A DNA stretch of 64,000 bases from Bin87 sp965220095 (GCA_965220095.1 OZ244805.1:1736001-1800000); one strand, 5' to 3'. Positions 47,155 to 56,705 are shown, counted from the stretch's first letter. Numbers and translations: made by a program. Notes: generated from the sequence alone by a model not told the origin.

Positions 47155-48210
47155 TCAGAGGGTCAGCAGCCGAGCCCGTATTCCAGCATCAGCGACCCGG
47201 GCTTGCTCCGCAGCCGCCTGGGCCTCCAGCACAACCTGGCCGCTTTCGATAATGGTAGACAGCAAACCGGGGCTCGGAGCGGGAAAAGCGCGGTTCACCA
47301 CCGGCTCTAGCAGATGGTCAAAGGCGCGGACGTCACCAACCACCGCTGCCCAGGAATCTGCCCACGGGTCGGCAGTCCCGTCGTAGAGCCGCAGCAGGAA
47401 CACCGCCCGCAGTGGATCCAGCCCCTCCGCCATCAGCGCCAGAACCCGCAGGTCGTCCCCCATTCCAGTCCCGAACTCCACCGGCTGCCCGCCTTCACCC
47501 CACAAAACGTCCGAATAGAGGTCGAATCGGTCGATGAGACCCTCAGTCTCGGCCACCAACCAGCCGATGAAAGACCGGCCCAGCTCCGTCACCCGGGAGA
47601 ATCCGTCCGAGCCCAGGCCCAGCAGACGCCGCTGGTACAAGCCGGCAACCACCGGCCAGCACGGCTCTCCACGGCCCAGAACCGCCGGAGAAGGCACCCG
47701 ACAAGCGCACTTGTCCACCAAGTAGAGAACCAGGCAGGCCCGCATCCAGTCCAACCACTCGTCGGCGTCACCCACGTAACCGGCAGCCATGCCCCACTCC
47801 AGAGGACGGTAACACGGCGCCAGACGGAGCAACAGGTCACCTCCCCCGCTAGCCGGGCCGGCGCCAAAGGCCGGGCCGTGGAGGCGCGGGGCAATCGGAA
47901 CGTCAGCCTGGGCCAGAGAGCCCCAACCACGCCCCGTATAAAACGACAACTGGCAAAGACCTCCGCGCCACTGGCCCACCAGCTCGACCAGCTCGACGTA
48001 ACAGGCGGGCAGGTCGGGATTGCCGGCGCAATCCAGTCCAGCCAACACCTCAGCCCGCTCGGAAGCGTCGAGGAGAAAAAGCCGATCCAGCAACGAACCC
48101 AGCGTCAGAACGCGGGCATCATCGGCCAAGACCACGTCCAGGTAGGTGTCGTAGGGAAAGCGGTCAGTCCACACCGACACCGACAACCCGTCCCCGATAC
48201 CCCCGGACAT
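47155..48210 (-). CDS. Hypothetical protein, last gene of the SecA-like operon
   Basis: 351 residues from ATG 48210, four bases after the lipoprotein stop (a start at 48252 would overlap that gene). Mainly helical, rich in Leu, Gly, Asp and Trp. Visible stretches are VWTDRFPYDTYLDVVLADDA, ACYVELVELVGQWRGGLCQL and FDLYSDVLWGEGGQPVEFG. No signal peptide or membrane helix. I recognise no family. Its close spacing says it is made with the lipoprotein, SecA-like and transglutaminase-like proteins. Confidence 0.6.
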   Translation of the reverse strand: MSGGIGDGLSVSVWTDRFPYDTYLDVVLADDARVLTLGSLLDRLFLLDASERAEVLAGLDCAGNPDLPACYVELVELVGQWRGGLCQLSFYTGRGWGSLAQADVPIAPRLHGPAFGAGPASGGGDLLLRLAPCYRPLEWGMAAGYVGDADEWLDWMRACLVLYLVDKCACRVPSPAVLGRGEPCWPVVAGLYQRRLLGLGSDGFSRVTELGRSFIGWLVAETEGLIDRFDLYSDVLWGEGGQPVEFGTGMGDDLRVLALMAEGLDPLRAVFLLRLYDGTADPWADSWAAVVGDVRAFDHLLEPVVNRAFPAPSPGLLSTIIESGQVVLEAQAAAEQARVADAGIRARLLTL

Positions 48211-48214
48211 CGGC

Positions 48215-49093
48215 TCATCCCGCCCGGACCAAGCGGGCCAGCGCACGGTCAACCTTCACCGCCGCCGCGCCACCTCCGCCGCTGAATCCACCGCTCCCGA
48301 AACCGCCGCCGCCCTTGGAGATCGAAGACCCGGAGCCCGAACCGGCTCCCCCGGAAACGGAACCACTGCGCGCGCCGGAGAACGAAGCGCTGTTCCGAAA
48401 GGTACCGGTGGCTTTCCGCGTACTTTGGTAGGTGGAACGGCTGGTTCCCAGATTGCGACCAGCCTCCTGGTAACGCGAGCCCTGAAAAGTCTGCTGCCGA
48501 CTGGTGTACTGCCGGTTCGTCTCCTGCTGGGCGCGGTATTGGGACCCCCCACGGTAGGTGTCACGCTGTCTACGCAGATCCGGCCCGCGATCCGGAGGTG
48601 TCTGATAGTAGTAATTGTTGCCTCTGAACCCACCCGCCAGCAGATAGAAAAAGAGAAAGTCGCCGCCACCAAAGCTGCTGCGATAGTACGAGTTGGCGTG
48701 ATGCCCGGCCAGCTCGTGCCGGTCGTCCTGGCGCACGATGGAGAACAACAGGTCGTCCACCGCGTCGTCAATCTCGGAGTTGCCGTCCAGGTCCTCCCAG
48801 CCATCCAGCACCATGCGGTCCGTCTCTTGGGCAACGCGCACCAGAATGACCCCGTCCCCCTCGTAGATTTCGTTCACCCGGGTCTCAAAGTCGCTGGCGC
48901 TGGTCGAGTCCTGGAACGCCGTCTGCACCTCCTCCATGTTGATCCGGCCCGCCGCGCCGTCGGTGGCCGCCCACTGCCGATATCCGGCCGGCTCGGCGGA
49001 GGCAGCGGGAGAACAGGCCGCCAGCAGCGGCGACGAAACCAGCAACCCGCCGGCCGAAACAGCCAGCACCTTTCGACTAACACTTCGAGTCAT
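48215..49093 (-). CDS. Lipoprotein with Tyr/Gln- and Gly/Ser-rich C-terminus
   Basis: 292 residues from ATG 49093, fixed by an AAGGAGC site 7 nt upstream. Signal peptide with lipobox LLAAC. The central region GNSEIDDAVDDLLFSIVRQD is acidic and may bind Ca2+ or be structural. From about residue 150 it is low complexity: NNYYYQTPPDRGP, repeated Tyr/Gln/Arg/Thr segments and a final Gly/Ser tail. The overall plan (lipoprotein, Tyr-rich, then Gly/Ser) is like DUF1190 proteins such as E. coli YjfM. Likely a secreted, membrane-anchored structural component or a client of the SecA-like motor. Confidence 0.7.
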   Translation of the reverse strand: MTRSVSRKVLAVSAGGLLVSSPLLAACSPAASAEPAGYRQWAATDGAAGRINMEEVQTAFQDSTSASDFETRVNEIYEGDGVILVRVAQETDRMVLDGWEDLDGNSEIDDAVDDLLFSIVRQDDRHELAGHHANSYYRSSFGGGDFLFFYLLAGGFRGNNYYYQTPPDRGPDLRRQRDTYRGGSQYRAQQETNRQYTSRQQTFQGSRYQEAGRNLGTSRSTYQSTRKATGTFRNSASFSGARSGSVSGGAGSGSGSSISKGGGGFGSGGFSGGGGAAAVKVDRALARLVRAG

Positions 49094-49135
49094 AGCGTTT
49101 GCTCCTTGCTTCACACCAAAGCGGGCGTCTCCATG

Positions 49136-52100
49136 TCATTTTACCAACATTGACAGGTCGTGCACCGCCACCGGACCATCAGCGGAGGCACCACCCACCA
49201 GACCATCCACCGGGAAGAAGCACAAGCGCGACAGGAACACCTCCCACCACTCCTCCATCAATCCCTCCCACTGCCGGTCTGCCCAGATTACGTACTCCGC
49301 CAGCGCGGTCCGTAACTCCGACCCGCCGATCCGGGAACCCGTCCCCATACCCCGCAACAGCTCCCGGTGAACCTCCCACAGCTCGTCTCCCACCGCAAGG
49401 GCCAGCAATCGCACCAGCTCGGAAAAACGCGCTTGACCTAAGGCTCCGCGCCTATCCTCCAAGCGCGCGATCACAAGGTCGCCCAACAGGGAGCCCAGGT
49501 CGTTGAGAGAACAACCCAAGGCAACCCCGGCGTCCACCCAGAAGGTTGTCCCCACATTATGGGACAAAGCCGCGAAACGCTCAGCGTAACCGTCCACCGT
49601 CAACCCCGGGAAATGACGACGAACCAAGCGTTCCACGGCTACCGAGACCCCACCGCGAACCCAGGCCTCCAGCGCCCCCGCCGAACGCGAGAGGAGCTCC
49701 CGCCTGACCCGGTAGTAGTTGCCGGCCTGCAGGTCCAACACCGCCCCGTACTCCACCGCCACATCCCTGCCCCGGGCAGCATCCAAGCGAGCTTCCTCGC
49801 GCCGCCGTTCCAACCGTATATCCACCGCTCGCCCCTGCCAACAGGCGCGTCCCGCGTCGTCCGTGCCCGGCTCCCCAAAGTCCACGCCGCTCAATCCCGG
49901 ATCCGAGGCCACCAGCAGGCTGCGCCCCGACCCGAACGCCCCCTGTCGGCCCACCCGGCCCTCCAGTTGCAACGCCACCCTCGGCGACTCGTTGAACTCG
50001 GTGCTGATTAAGTGCAACCCCAGCCCAAACTCCAGCTCGGAATGAGCGGGCACCCATGACGATTCCGCCCAGGACGGACCCACCACCAACCGGCCCTCAC
50101 CCTCCCAACGCCCCAACCGGAGCAGATCCGATTCCCCGGACAGACGACGCGCCAAGAGATCCGCCTCAGCTCCCGTGCTGGCTCGCACAGCAATCACCTC
50201 ACCCCCACCCGCCGTGCAGCGGAGCCTCAACATATCAACGAAGCCCTCCAGCACCCGGTCGTCCAGCCCCGGCGACAAGACCACGTCCGTCCCCCGACCC
50301 GCCATGTTGGTGGCCACCGTAACCGCCCAAGGCGTCCCCGCCGCTCCCACCACCGAGACCTCACCAGACACCGTACCCGCGTTCAACAGCCCGTGAACGA
50401 CCCCCTCCGCCTCAAGGCGGCGACTGATCAACAGCGACTTCTCCACGGTGCGACAGGACACCAGCGCCGGCCGACCCGAAGACAGACAGCGCCTGACCTC
50501 ATCAACCACCGAGTCCAACTGGTCCTCAGCGGACCGGTACACCCGACTGCCCCAGAAACGCCGGAACCCCGGCTCCACCGCCACCACCGCCACGTCCAAC
50601 CCGTACAGACGCCGGAACTCGTCTGCAGATGACTGGGCCGTTCCCGTCACCCCACAAACATCAGCGTAGAGCCGCACCAGCCCGGGCACCCCCAGCTCCG
50701 CCAGGTTGCGACGGTCAGAATGCACTGTCAAACCCTCCTTGGCCTCCACCGCAGACTGCATACCGTCCCGGTAGCGGGAGTCCGGCCTGGGCCGACCCGT
50801 TTCCTGATCCACCAGCACCACACGACCATCGTCCACCACGTAGTCAACGTCCCGCCGCAGCAACAGGTGAGCGCGGAGCAACTGGTACACCTGACCCAAC
50901 AGCCCAGACCTGCCTCCCAGCACACCCGACGGACCCGAACCCGCGACGAATAGGTTTCCCAAACGCTCCTCAAGGAAAGACAACCCCGCAGGCTGCAGAG
51001 AGCAGTACCGACCCTCAGGGTCCACCAGGCAGTACAGGCCCTCCACCACACCCGGGGCAGGCCGGCCCGAGCCGTCTTCATCAAGCAGGCGACGGGCCCG
51101 GCGCCATACCCCAGGACGCGCCGCGGCCAGCACCCTCACCCCAGCGTCAAAGGGGTCGGCCACCAACGCCCGAGCCAACCAGGAAGCCCGGTCCCCGTCG
51201 CCCACGCCGTCGCCCAATCCGGCCAAGGTCCGCCGGAAGCCGGCAGCCATGCGGCGCTGCTCGTCCACCAACTCACGAACCGCCCGCTCCGCCCGCACGA
51301 TCACCCCGCGTCCAAGCACCGGGTCACCGCCAATGACCAGCGGCGTAACCGCCTCATCCAGCAGTACCTGGTCGGCCTCATCGACGATCAGAACGTCCCG
51401 GTGCCCCTGCAAACGGTCCTTGGCCACCGTCACCAGCTGATCTCGCAGGTAGTCGAACCCGAACTCCCGAACCGTCCCATAAACCACACCACAACCGTAG
51501 GCCGCAAGGCGCGCCGGAGCGTCCATGCCGGCCACCACGTACCCCGCCGTTACGCCCAGTGCCCGGTACACAGCCTCCAGAGAACCCCAGTCCCGAGCGG
51601 CCAGGTAGTCGTTGGCCGTGCCAACGTGGACCGTGCGCCCGGTCAGGGCGTGCAACAGAGCCGGAAAGACGATGGACGCCGTCTTGCCCTCCCCAGACGC
51701 CAGCTCGACAACCCGGCCCGCCCACAGGTGCAGGCCGGCCAGGAGCTGCCGGTCAGTGGGCTCAAACAGCAGCTCCGGCCGCGCCGCGGCCAAGCGGCGA
51801 ACCTCCCGGTAGACCTCCCCCGGCAACATCACGTCGCCAAAGCCGCCGGGGCCTACCTCCGACAGAACCTGCCTGGCCCGGGCAATCGCCGCCGGCTCCC
51901 CCTGAAGGTCCATCCCGAAGACCCGCCAGCAACCCAGCCGACGCCGCACCGTCTCATCGACCACGGCGAACCCACGCACCAGACCCTCATCGGAGGCCAA
52001 GTCCGGCAGGGAACGTGCCACCTCCCGTAGCCGGACGTCCGGCCATTCACCAACCCCAGCCTCATCCCGAAAGGCGCGTATCCGAGCCAGCAGACGACCC

Positions 52101-52162
52101 TCGCGCCCGGACCCAAACCCGCCCCCGGAAAAACCTCGCCAGAAGCCGGACCGGACACTCAT
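49136..52162 (-). CDS. Divergent SecA-like protein translocase ATPase
   Basis: 1008 residues. SecA-specific features in order: Walker A SGEGKT (156-161), HVGTANDYLAARD (housekeeping SecA has VTVNDYLA), Walker B DEADQVLLDEAVTPLVIGG (261-279; normally DEVDSILIDEARTPL), DYVVDDGRVVLVDQETGR and RDGMQSAVEAKEG (440-477), CGVTGTAQSS, VTVATNMAGRGTDVVL (615-629) and EGRVGRQGAFGSGRS. There is no C-terminal zinc motif. It is therefore a SecA paralogue with an altered preprotein-binding region. Its start overlaps the stop of the transglutaminase-like gene (ATGA). It probably energises export of specific partners such as the downstream lipoprotein. Confidence 0.88.
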   Translation of the reverse strand: MSVRSGFWRGFSGGGFGSGREGRLLARIRAFRDEAGVGEWPDVRLREVARSLPDLASDEGLVRGFAVVDETVRRRLGCWRVFGMDLQGEPAAIARARQVLSEVGPGGFGDVMLPGEVYREVRRLAAARPELLFEPTDRQLLAGLHLWAGRVVELASGEGKTASIVFPALLHALTGRTVHVGTANDYLAARDWGSLEAVYRALGVTAGYVVAGMDAPARLAAYGCGVVYGTVREFGFDYLRDQLVTVAKDRLQGHRDVLIVDEADQVLLDEAVTPLVIGGDPVLGRGVIVRAERAVRELVDEQRRMAAGFRRTLAGLGDGVGDGDRASWLARALVADPFDAGVRVLAAARPGVWRRARRLLDEDGSGRPAPGVVEGLYCLVDPEGRYCSLQPAGLSFLEERLGNLFVAGSGPSGVLGGRSGLLGQVYQLLRAHLLLRRDVDYVVDDGRVVLVDQETGRPRPDSRYRDGMQSAVEAKEGLTVHSDRRNLAELGVPGLVRLYADVCGVTGTAQSSADEFRRLYGLDVAVVAVEPGFRRFWGSRVYRSAEDQLDSVVDEVRRCLSSGRPALVSCRTVEKSLLISRRLEAEGVVHGLLNAGTVSGEVSVVGAAGTPWAVTVATNMAGRGTDVVLSPGLDDRVLEGFVDMLRLRCTAGGGEVIAVRASTGAEADLLARRLSGESDLLRLGRWEGEGRLVVGPSWAESSWVPAHSELEFGLGLHLISTEFNESPRVALQLEGRVGRQGAFGSGRSLLVASDPGLSGVDFGEPGTDDAGRACWQGRAVDIRLERRREEARLDAARGRDVAVEYGAVLDLQAGNYYRVRRELLSRSAGALEAWVRGGVSVAVERLVRRHFPGLTVDGYAERFAALSHNVGTTFWVDAGVALGCSLNDLGSLLGDLVIARLEDRRGALGQARFSELVRLLALAVGDELWEVHRELLRGMGTGSRIGGSELRTALAEYVIWADRQWEGLMEEWWEVFLSRLCFFPVDGLVGGASADGPVAVHDLSMLVK

Positions 52163-53526
52163 CGCCCGCCAGAACTCCGCAGGTCGACCACCACCAGCCC
52201 AGCGTTGTGCTCTGACTCCAGCCAGCCGTCGTAGCGCTCCAGCAGCCGATCCCGACAGTCCAACACCGCGGCGGCGACGGCGGGACTATCGGCGGCGAAC
52301 CGGCGACCCACCACACCGTCCAGAGACCAGCAAGGACTCACGTCCCAGCACAGCCCCAGGCGGAGACAGTATTCCTCGTACTCAGCCCGCAAACGACCGT
52401 ATTCGGCCTCACTGCGGTACGGCAACGGCATGACGTAATACCGGTCGGAGAGGTAGAGGCCCAGCTCGTTCTCGAAGACCTGCACCATGTCCGCCCCGTC
52501 CAGCCGGCACTCTAGCGCCAGCAGAAGAGCCAGCGGCACATCCTGATCCACCCGGTGATAGTAGTAATCCTGCGGCTCGCCCACCATTCTGACCGGCACC
52601 GGCTCGCCCGAATCCAGGAGACGCCGGCCCTGATCCCCAAGACGGAAGACGAAGGGCAGACAGCCGCCGGTGGCGTCCACGACCAGAGGCTCACCGTCCA
52701 GCCAGTACAAAAGAGCAAGGTGCTGCCAGTAGCGCATGTGCCGCTTGGCGAACCGGAAATCCAGCGTGCAGAGCAGCTCCCGGAGCCGATCCACCGGCGG
52801 CAGACCGCCAGCCGGACCAGCCAGGAGGTACTCCGACTCCAAACCGTAGTGATCAGTCAGGAATTTCAGGGCCTGCACCTTCTCCACGCAAACCCCGCCA
52901 TGCCCAGCAGCCATGTTGAGAACCGCCTGATCCCCAGTGCGGAAACGGAGCCCACCATCAACGAAACGCGAATAGTTCTCAAAGCCGCTCCCGAAGATCC
53001 GACGGGCGAGCGCCAGCAACAAACCAAGCCGACTGTCCGAATCGTCAAGACCCAGCACCCCCTCGTCCCAGCCACCACCCTCCAGAGCGCCGGCCACGAA
53101 ATCCTCGAACTCGCCAGCAGCCAGACCCCAGCGACGAACGTGAAAAGCAACCCAGTCCCGACCGTAGCCCGGACCGCTCCGCTCCAACGTCAGGTCCACC
53201 AGGTCGAACTCGACGTCGCCGGCGACCGCTCTCCGAACCACCGCCCCAGCCCCCAGATCCACCGGAACACCGTCCTGGAGAAATTCAACCCCGGTCCACA
53301 TGCCGACCGGTCCCGAACCCAGCCGGAACACCAGATCCTGCAGACAGCGCAAACCGTGGCCATGCTCAGGCAACACCGATACCGACCCGTCGGAACCGTC
53401 CCAATTGCGGAAGCGGACGTCCAGCAGACGACCCACCGGCAGAGCACGATCATCGCGATCATGGAGCCTCATCGCCGAAGCCAGCCCAGTTGACTCATCC
53501 GTAATACGCAGAACGAAAGCGGTCAT
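52159..53526 (-). CDS. Transglutaminase-fold (papain-like) protein heading the SecA-like operon
   Basis: 455 residues from ATG 53526 with AAGGTG 8 nt upstream; an open frame extends upstream but is unconserved in style. Residues 1-130 are beta-rich. The core has GHGGVCVEKVQALKF with Cys213, YWQHLALLYWLDGEP with His269 and LVVDATGGCLPFVF with Asp284. This is the order and spacing of a transglutaminase-like Cys-His-Asp triad. No signal peptide. It could be a protease, amidase or acyltransferase, or an inactive scaffold. It is translationally coupled to the SecA-like gene, so a joint role in processing or chaperoning exported protein is likely. Confidence 0.65.
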   Translation of the reverse strand: MTAFVLRITDESTGLASAMRLHDRDDRALPVGRLLDVRFRNWDGSDGSVSVLPEHGHGLRCLQDLVFRLGSGPVGMWTGVEFLQDGVPVDLGAGAVVRRAVAGDVEFDLVDLTLERSGPGYGRDWVAFHVRRWGLAAGEFEDFVAGALEGGGWDEGVLGLDDSDSRLGLLLALARRIFGSGFENYSRFVDGGLRFRTGDQAVLNMAAGHGGVCVEKVQALKFLTDHYGLESEYLLAGPAGGLPPVDRLRELLCTLDFRFAKRHMRYWQHLALLYWLDGEPLVVDATGGCLPFVFRLGDQGRRLLDSGEPVPVRMVGEPQDYYYHRVDQDVPLALLLALECRLDGADMVQVFENELGLYLSDRYYVMPLPYRSEAEYGRLRAEYEEYCLRLGLCWDVSPCWSLDGVVGRRFAADSPAVAAAVLDCRDRLLERYDGWLESEHNAGLVVVDLRSSGGR

Positions 53527-53809
53527 GCTACACACCTTGGGAACACCGGTTGCCGGAGCGCAAATTCCGGCTGCTCCCCACCCAACATAGCACACCAGCA
53601 TATTCCATCGCTTACTAGCGATCATTTCGCAGGCGAAACGGGCCAACGTGAACCCGCCAACCCATCCCACCGGACACCCAAAAACACGCCAAAAGAGCAG
53701 CCAAGGGAGACCTTTATCTTCAGAGCCGAACCCGAAAGCATCCGGGAGATCACCGAGTCCGTGATCGAAAAGGATTTAAGAAGTACCCTCAAATTCTGAT
53801 TGAACCCGC
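53527..53809. other. Upstream region of the SecA-like operon with a small inverted repeat
   Basis: ATCGCT-TACT-AGCGAT at 53607-53622 is a perfect short inverted repeat 80 bp before the start codon, a possible operator. A plus-strand frame ending at 53799 (ETFIFRAEPESIREITESVI then EKDLRSTLKF) has protein-like composition but no family. The C-rich composition ends near 53.8 kb at the IS66 remnant. Confidence 0.4.
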
Positions 53810-54984
53810 TTATGCCGTATCAAAATCGATACTCCCCATCATGACGTCCGACGATACCTGCCGCCGAGATCCTTCCAAGTCGCAACCAAGCGTCATCTTG
53901 GTGTAAGTGCCTTGGCGCGAGCGAGTGCCCCCGCTGACCTTGCGGCTGACCACCACATGGCGCAGGCTGCGCTCGGCGACGTTGTAGCGCTGCGGGGTGG
54001 GTAAGGGCCGGCGGCGTGGCGGTAGAGTTGGTGGACGGCGGCGGCCCACTGGGACAGTGATTCATCATCGGGGTAGAGGGATTGCAGGTCGTGGATGTCC
54101 CGCAGCAGGTGGGCCCAGCAGCGTTGCTTGGGGCCGTCGTAGTGGTGGTAGGCGGCGTAGAAGTCGCTGACCAGCACGCCGGCGAACTCCGCACCCAGGA
54201 CTTCATCCACCACGGCCTTGCCACGGTTCCGGCGCAGAAAATAGCGCTGGGTGGGAGTGCTGAAGGTCCAGACGTAGCCATTGACCCCGTCCTCGCGCCA
54301 GCCGGTCTCGTCGGCGTGGACCACTGGGCTGCCTCGGATGCGTTCCAGTATGCCCGCCAGTTCGGTCTGGGCTTTGCCAGCCACTTTTCGGGTGGCAGCC
54401 ACGATGGCCCCCAGGCTGAGGTGCAGCCCGTGCACGGTGCGCAGGTACCACTGGATGCTGCGCCAGGGCAGCCGAGCCTCCTCTCGCAGGGCGGCAATCA
54501 GGCTGACGACGTTGACGCCGAGCCGCTGCTGACCCAGCACCACGCCGTCCAGTTGCGCTGGGGGCAGACGGCGTTGCTGACACACCGGGCAGGTGCGGGC
54601 GATGTAGACGTGCTGGGTAACTTGCGCCGGAACCTGGGGCAGGTCAATGACCTCCCGAGTGCGCTGGGTCCAACCCCCAGACAACTGGGTTCCACAGTCG
54701 GGACACTGCTCCACCACATGTTCCACCCGCTGGGTGGGCGTCATGCGGGTCCGGGCAAAGCCGTGGCGACGCGCCTGGCCTGGACCTTTGGGCTGGGCTG
54801 ACTTCCGGTCGGCTTTGGGCTTCAGACCCGGCATCCGCCAGGAACCGCTGGGCTTGGCTTGCCCTGCCAGCTGGGCAATCCGTTGCTCCAGCCCTTCGAT
54901 GCTGGCCTGCTGCCGGACGATGATGCCGATGATGCCGATGAGGACATCGCGATGGGCGGTCCTGAGATCGATTTCAGTATCCAT
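53810..54984 (-). pseudogene. IS66-family transposase, frameshifted near the C-terminus
   Basis: From ATG 54984: coiled-coil N-terminus (IVRQQASIEGLEQRIAQLAG), zinc-binding CPDCGTQLSGG and CPVCQQRRL, and the DDE domain with VVHADETGWREDG and VSDFYAAYHHYDGPKQRCWA. Near 54000 the frame is lost. The proper end (PQRYNVAERSLRHVVVSRKV and SGGTRSRQGTYTKMTL) continues in another frame to 53810 and diverges. No accessory IS66 genes are seen. Confidence 0.85.
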
Positions 54985-55226
54985 GCCAGTTATATGACAT
55001 AATCACCGCTCCCAGTGCCAGCCATCCCCAAACCAACTTCGACCAATTCACCCCACCAACTCTGAACAGTTACAACGGGCCGGCCTGACTTGACGCAGCC
55101 GGCCGATTGCTCGGTGATTCTTGCCGACTTTTGAGAGCGGGACGGAGGCCCGCCCAGTCCATCGAATGACCGGATGCTATGCCCAAGCCCACAAGCGAAA
55201 AACCGGAAATCGAAAGGAGCACATCT
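54985..55226. other. Gap with a GC-rich inverted repeat
   Basis: GGCCGGC ... GCCGGCC around 55079-55105 can form a hairpin. Otherwise no gene or RNA seen. Confidence 0.35.
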
Positions 55227-56365
55227 ATGGATCTCAACGCGAATCCTGTCACAACGATCGTCCCCTCAGTGCCCGGGGAGCCCGACGAGCTACTGCTCAT
55301 CGGTACCGAAGGGGTGGCCCGGTCTGGGGACTCTAATCCCCAGGGATGACGTTCGCGCCACCCATATCCGGCTGAGAACTTCAATAGGCCCGGCGTGTAT
55401 GCCCTGATTTACCCCACCCGGATGACGGCCACCCGGGACTCTATATTGGTTCGTCCCAGGACGTTGCCAGCCGGTTGCCCAACCACATGGCCGATGGCAA
55501 CCCGTGGACCCATTGCTACACGCTGGCCAGCCGGGACCGGCGCATGAACCTGGAGCATTTCAGGTTCGTCGAAGCGCCCCTGGTTGAGCTGGTCGAGGCG
55601 TGCGGCGCCTACGCCGTGCGCAACCTGAGCCAGCCCTACGTCACCGATTTGGACGAACGGGACCGGGCCATCGCCGAGTTGTATCTGGAAGAGGCGATCC
55701 GGGTACTGCGGTATTTCAACATCGATCTGGGAGAGTTTACCGCCCTATCGATCCGCCATTCCGTCAACGAACAGGACCCGGCTGACACTGCGGATGGCCG
55801 CACCGAGCAAGAAGCGTTGCTCCGCCAGATCAGCCGTGCCATCGGTCTGGAGGTCAGCTCCATCGTGCGGCGCGCCGGCAATCCCAATCGGTGGACCTTC
55901 GAAACCCAGCGCGTCAGCTTCACCGTGCACGACCTGCAAAATCACCGACGTTTCCGCCAGGAATGCGTTGATGCGACGGGTCATCTCGTTCCCCATATAA
56001 CCCGGCGTCGGTGGGACACCATTGGGCAAGCTACCTATGACGCCTGCCCACAGCCGATCGGCCCTGCCGGGTCCGCAGATGAAATGCGGAGCTGGATCAC
56101 CCAATATCTGACCGGCAACGCCCCGAGCGAATCCTGGAACTCCCAGCATCCCCAGAGACCGTTCCGCAAGGACGGGAACGTCCACCTCATCCTGGCCGAT
56201 CTCAGAACGTGGCTGTATTGGAACCACGGATTGCACACCAACGAAAAGGATTTGACTCGTCGATTGCGGGGCGTCGGCTGGCAACCCATCAGCGTGGCGG
56301 CGAAGTCGGCGAACGACGACCGGGTCACCGTCCGCACCTGGAGCCCGATGGCTGCTGCTGCGTAA
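55227..56365 (+). pseudogene. GIY-YIG nuclease-domain protein, broken by a stop codon and a frameshift
   Basis: ATG 55227 has a strong AAAGGAG site. The first 40 codons (MDLNANPVTTIVPSVPGEP..) end at TGA 55347. In the same frame RHPYPAENFNRPGVYALIYP follows (the GIY part). After a one-base shift near 55430, DDGHPGLYIGSSQDVASRL (the YIG part) continues in the long frame that ends at 56365. GIY-YIG domains are single-strand-nicking nucleases. The roughly 250-residue C-terminal part (RNLSQPYVTDLDERDRAIAE, ITRRRWDTIGQATYDA) is unrecognised. Located next to an integrase and att-like site, so probably mobile-element cargo. Confidence 0.6.
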
Positions 56366-56667
56366 ACTACCGATCGCACGTTCGCCAATGTGGCGTCGGT
56401 AATACGGGAGCACTTCCTGGACCGGCTTGGCCCGTCAGCTGGTCCAGGACACTGCGATCAAATTCGGCGGTCAACGGCCGTACCGAAGTGCGGAGAATCC
56501 AGGTTCATCGTGCCCAGGGAGACGCCCCGAGTCCAGGAGGAGGAGTCCGAAATCCCCGGATCTGAGCGTCGGTGGAACTTGACCGCAACCCCGGAGGGTG
56601 CTGCCTGATGTTGTCCAGGTCCGCCCAACACCGATTATTTGTTCAGCAAATCGAACGTTCGGGCAAC

Positions 56668-56705
56668 GAAAAAGCCCCAATTGATACCTGGATCAATCGG
56701 GGCTT
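56668..56705 (-). terminator. Intrinsic terminator downstream of the integrase
   Basis: On the minus strand, AAGCCCCGATTGAT, a 6-nt loop, ATCAATTGGGGCTT, then TTTTTC-type U-run (one mismatch in 14 pairs). A classical Rho-independent terminator, 170 bp after the integrase stop. Confidence 0.7.

Noticed and set aside
49136..52162. Calling the SecA-like gene the housekeeping secA
   Set aside because: Several invariant motifs are altered, the zinc-binding tail is absent, and it sits in an accessory operon. A paralogue is the better call.
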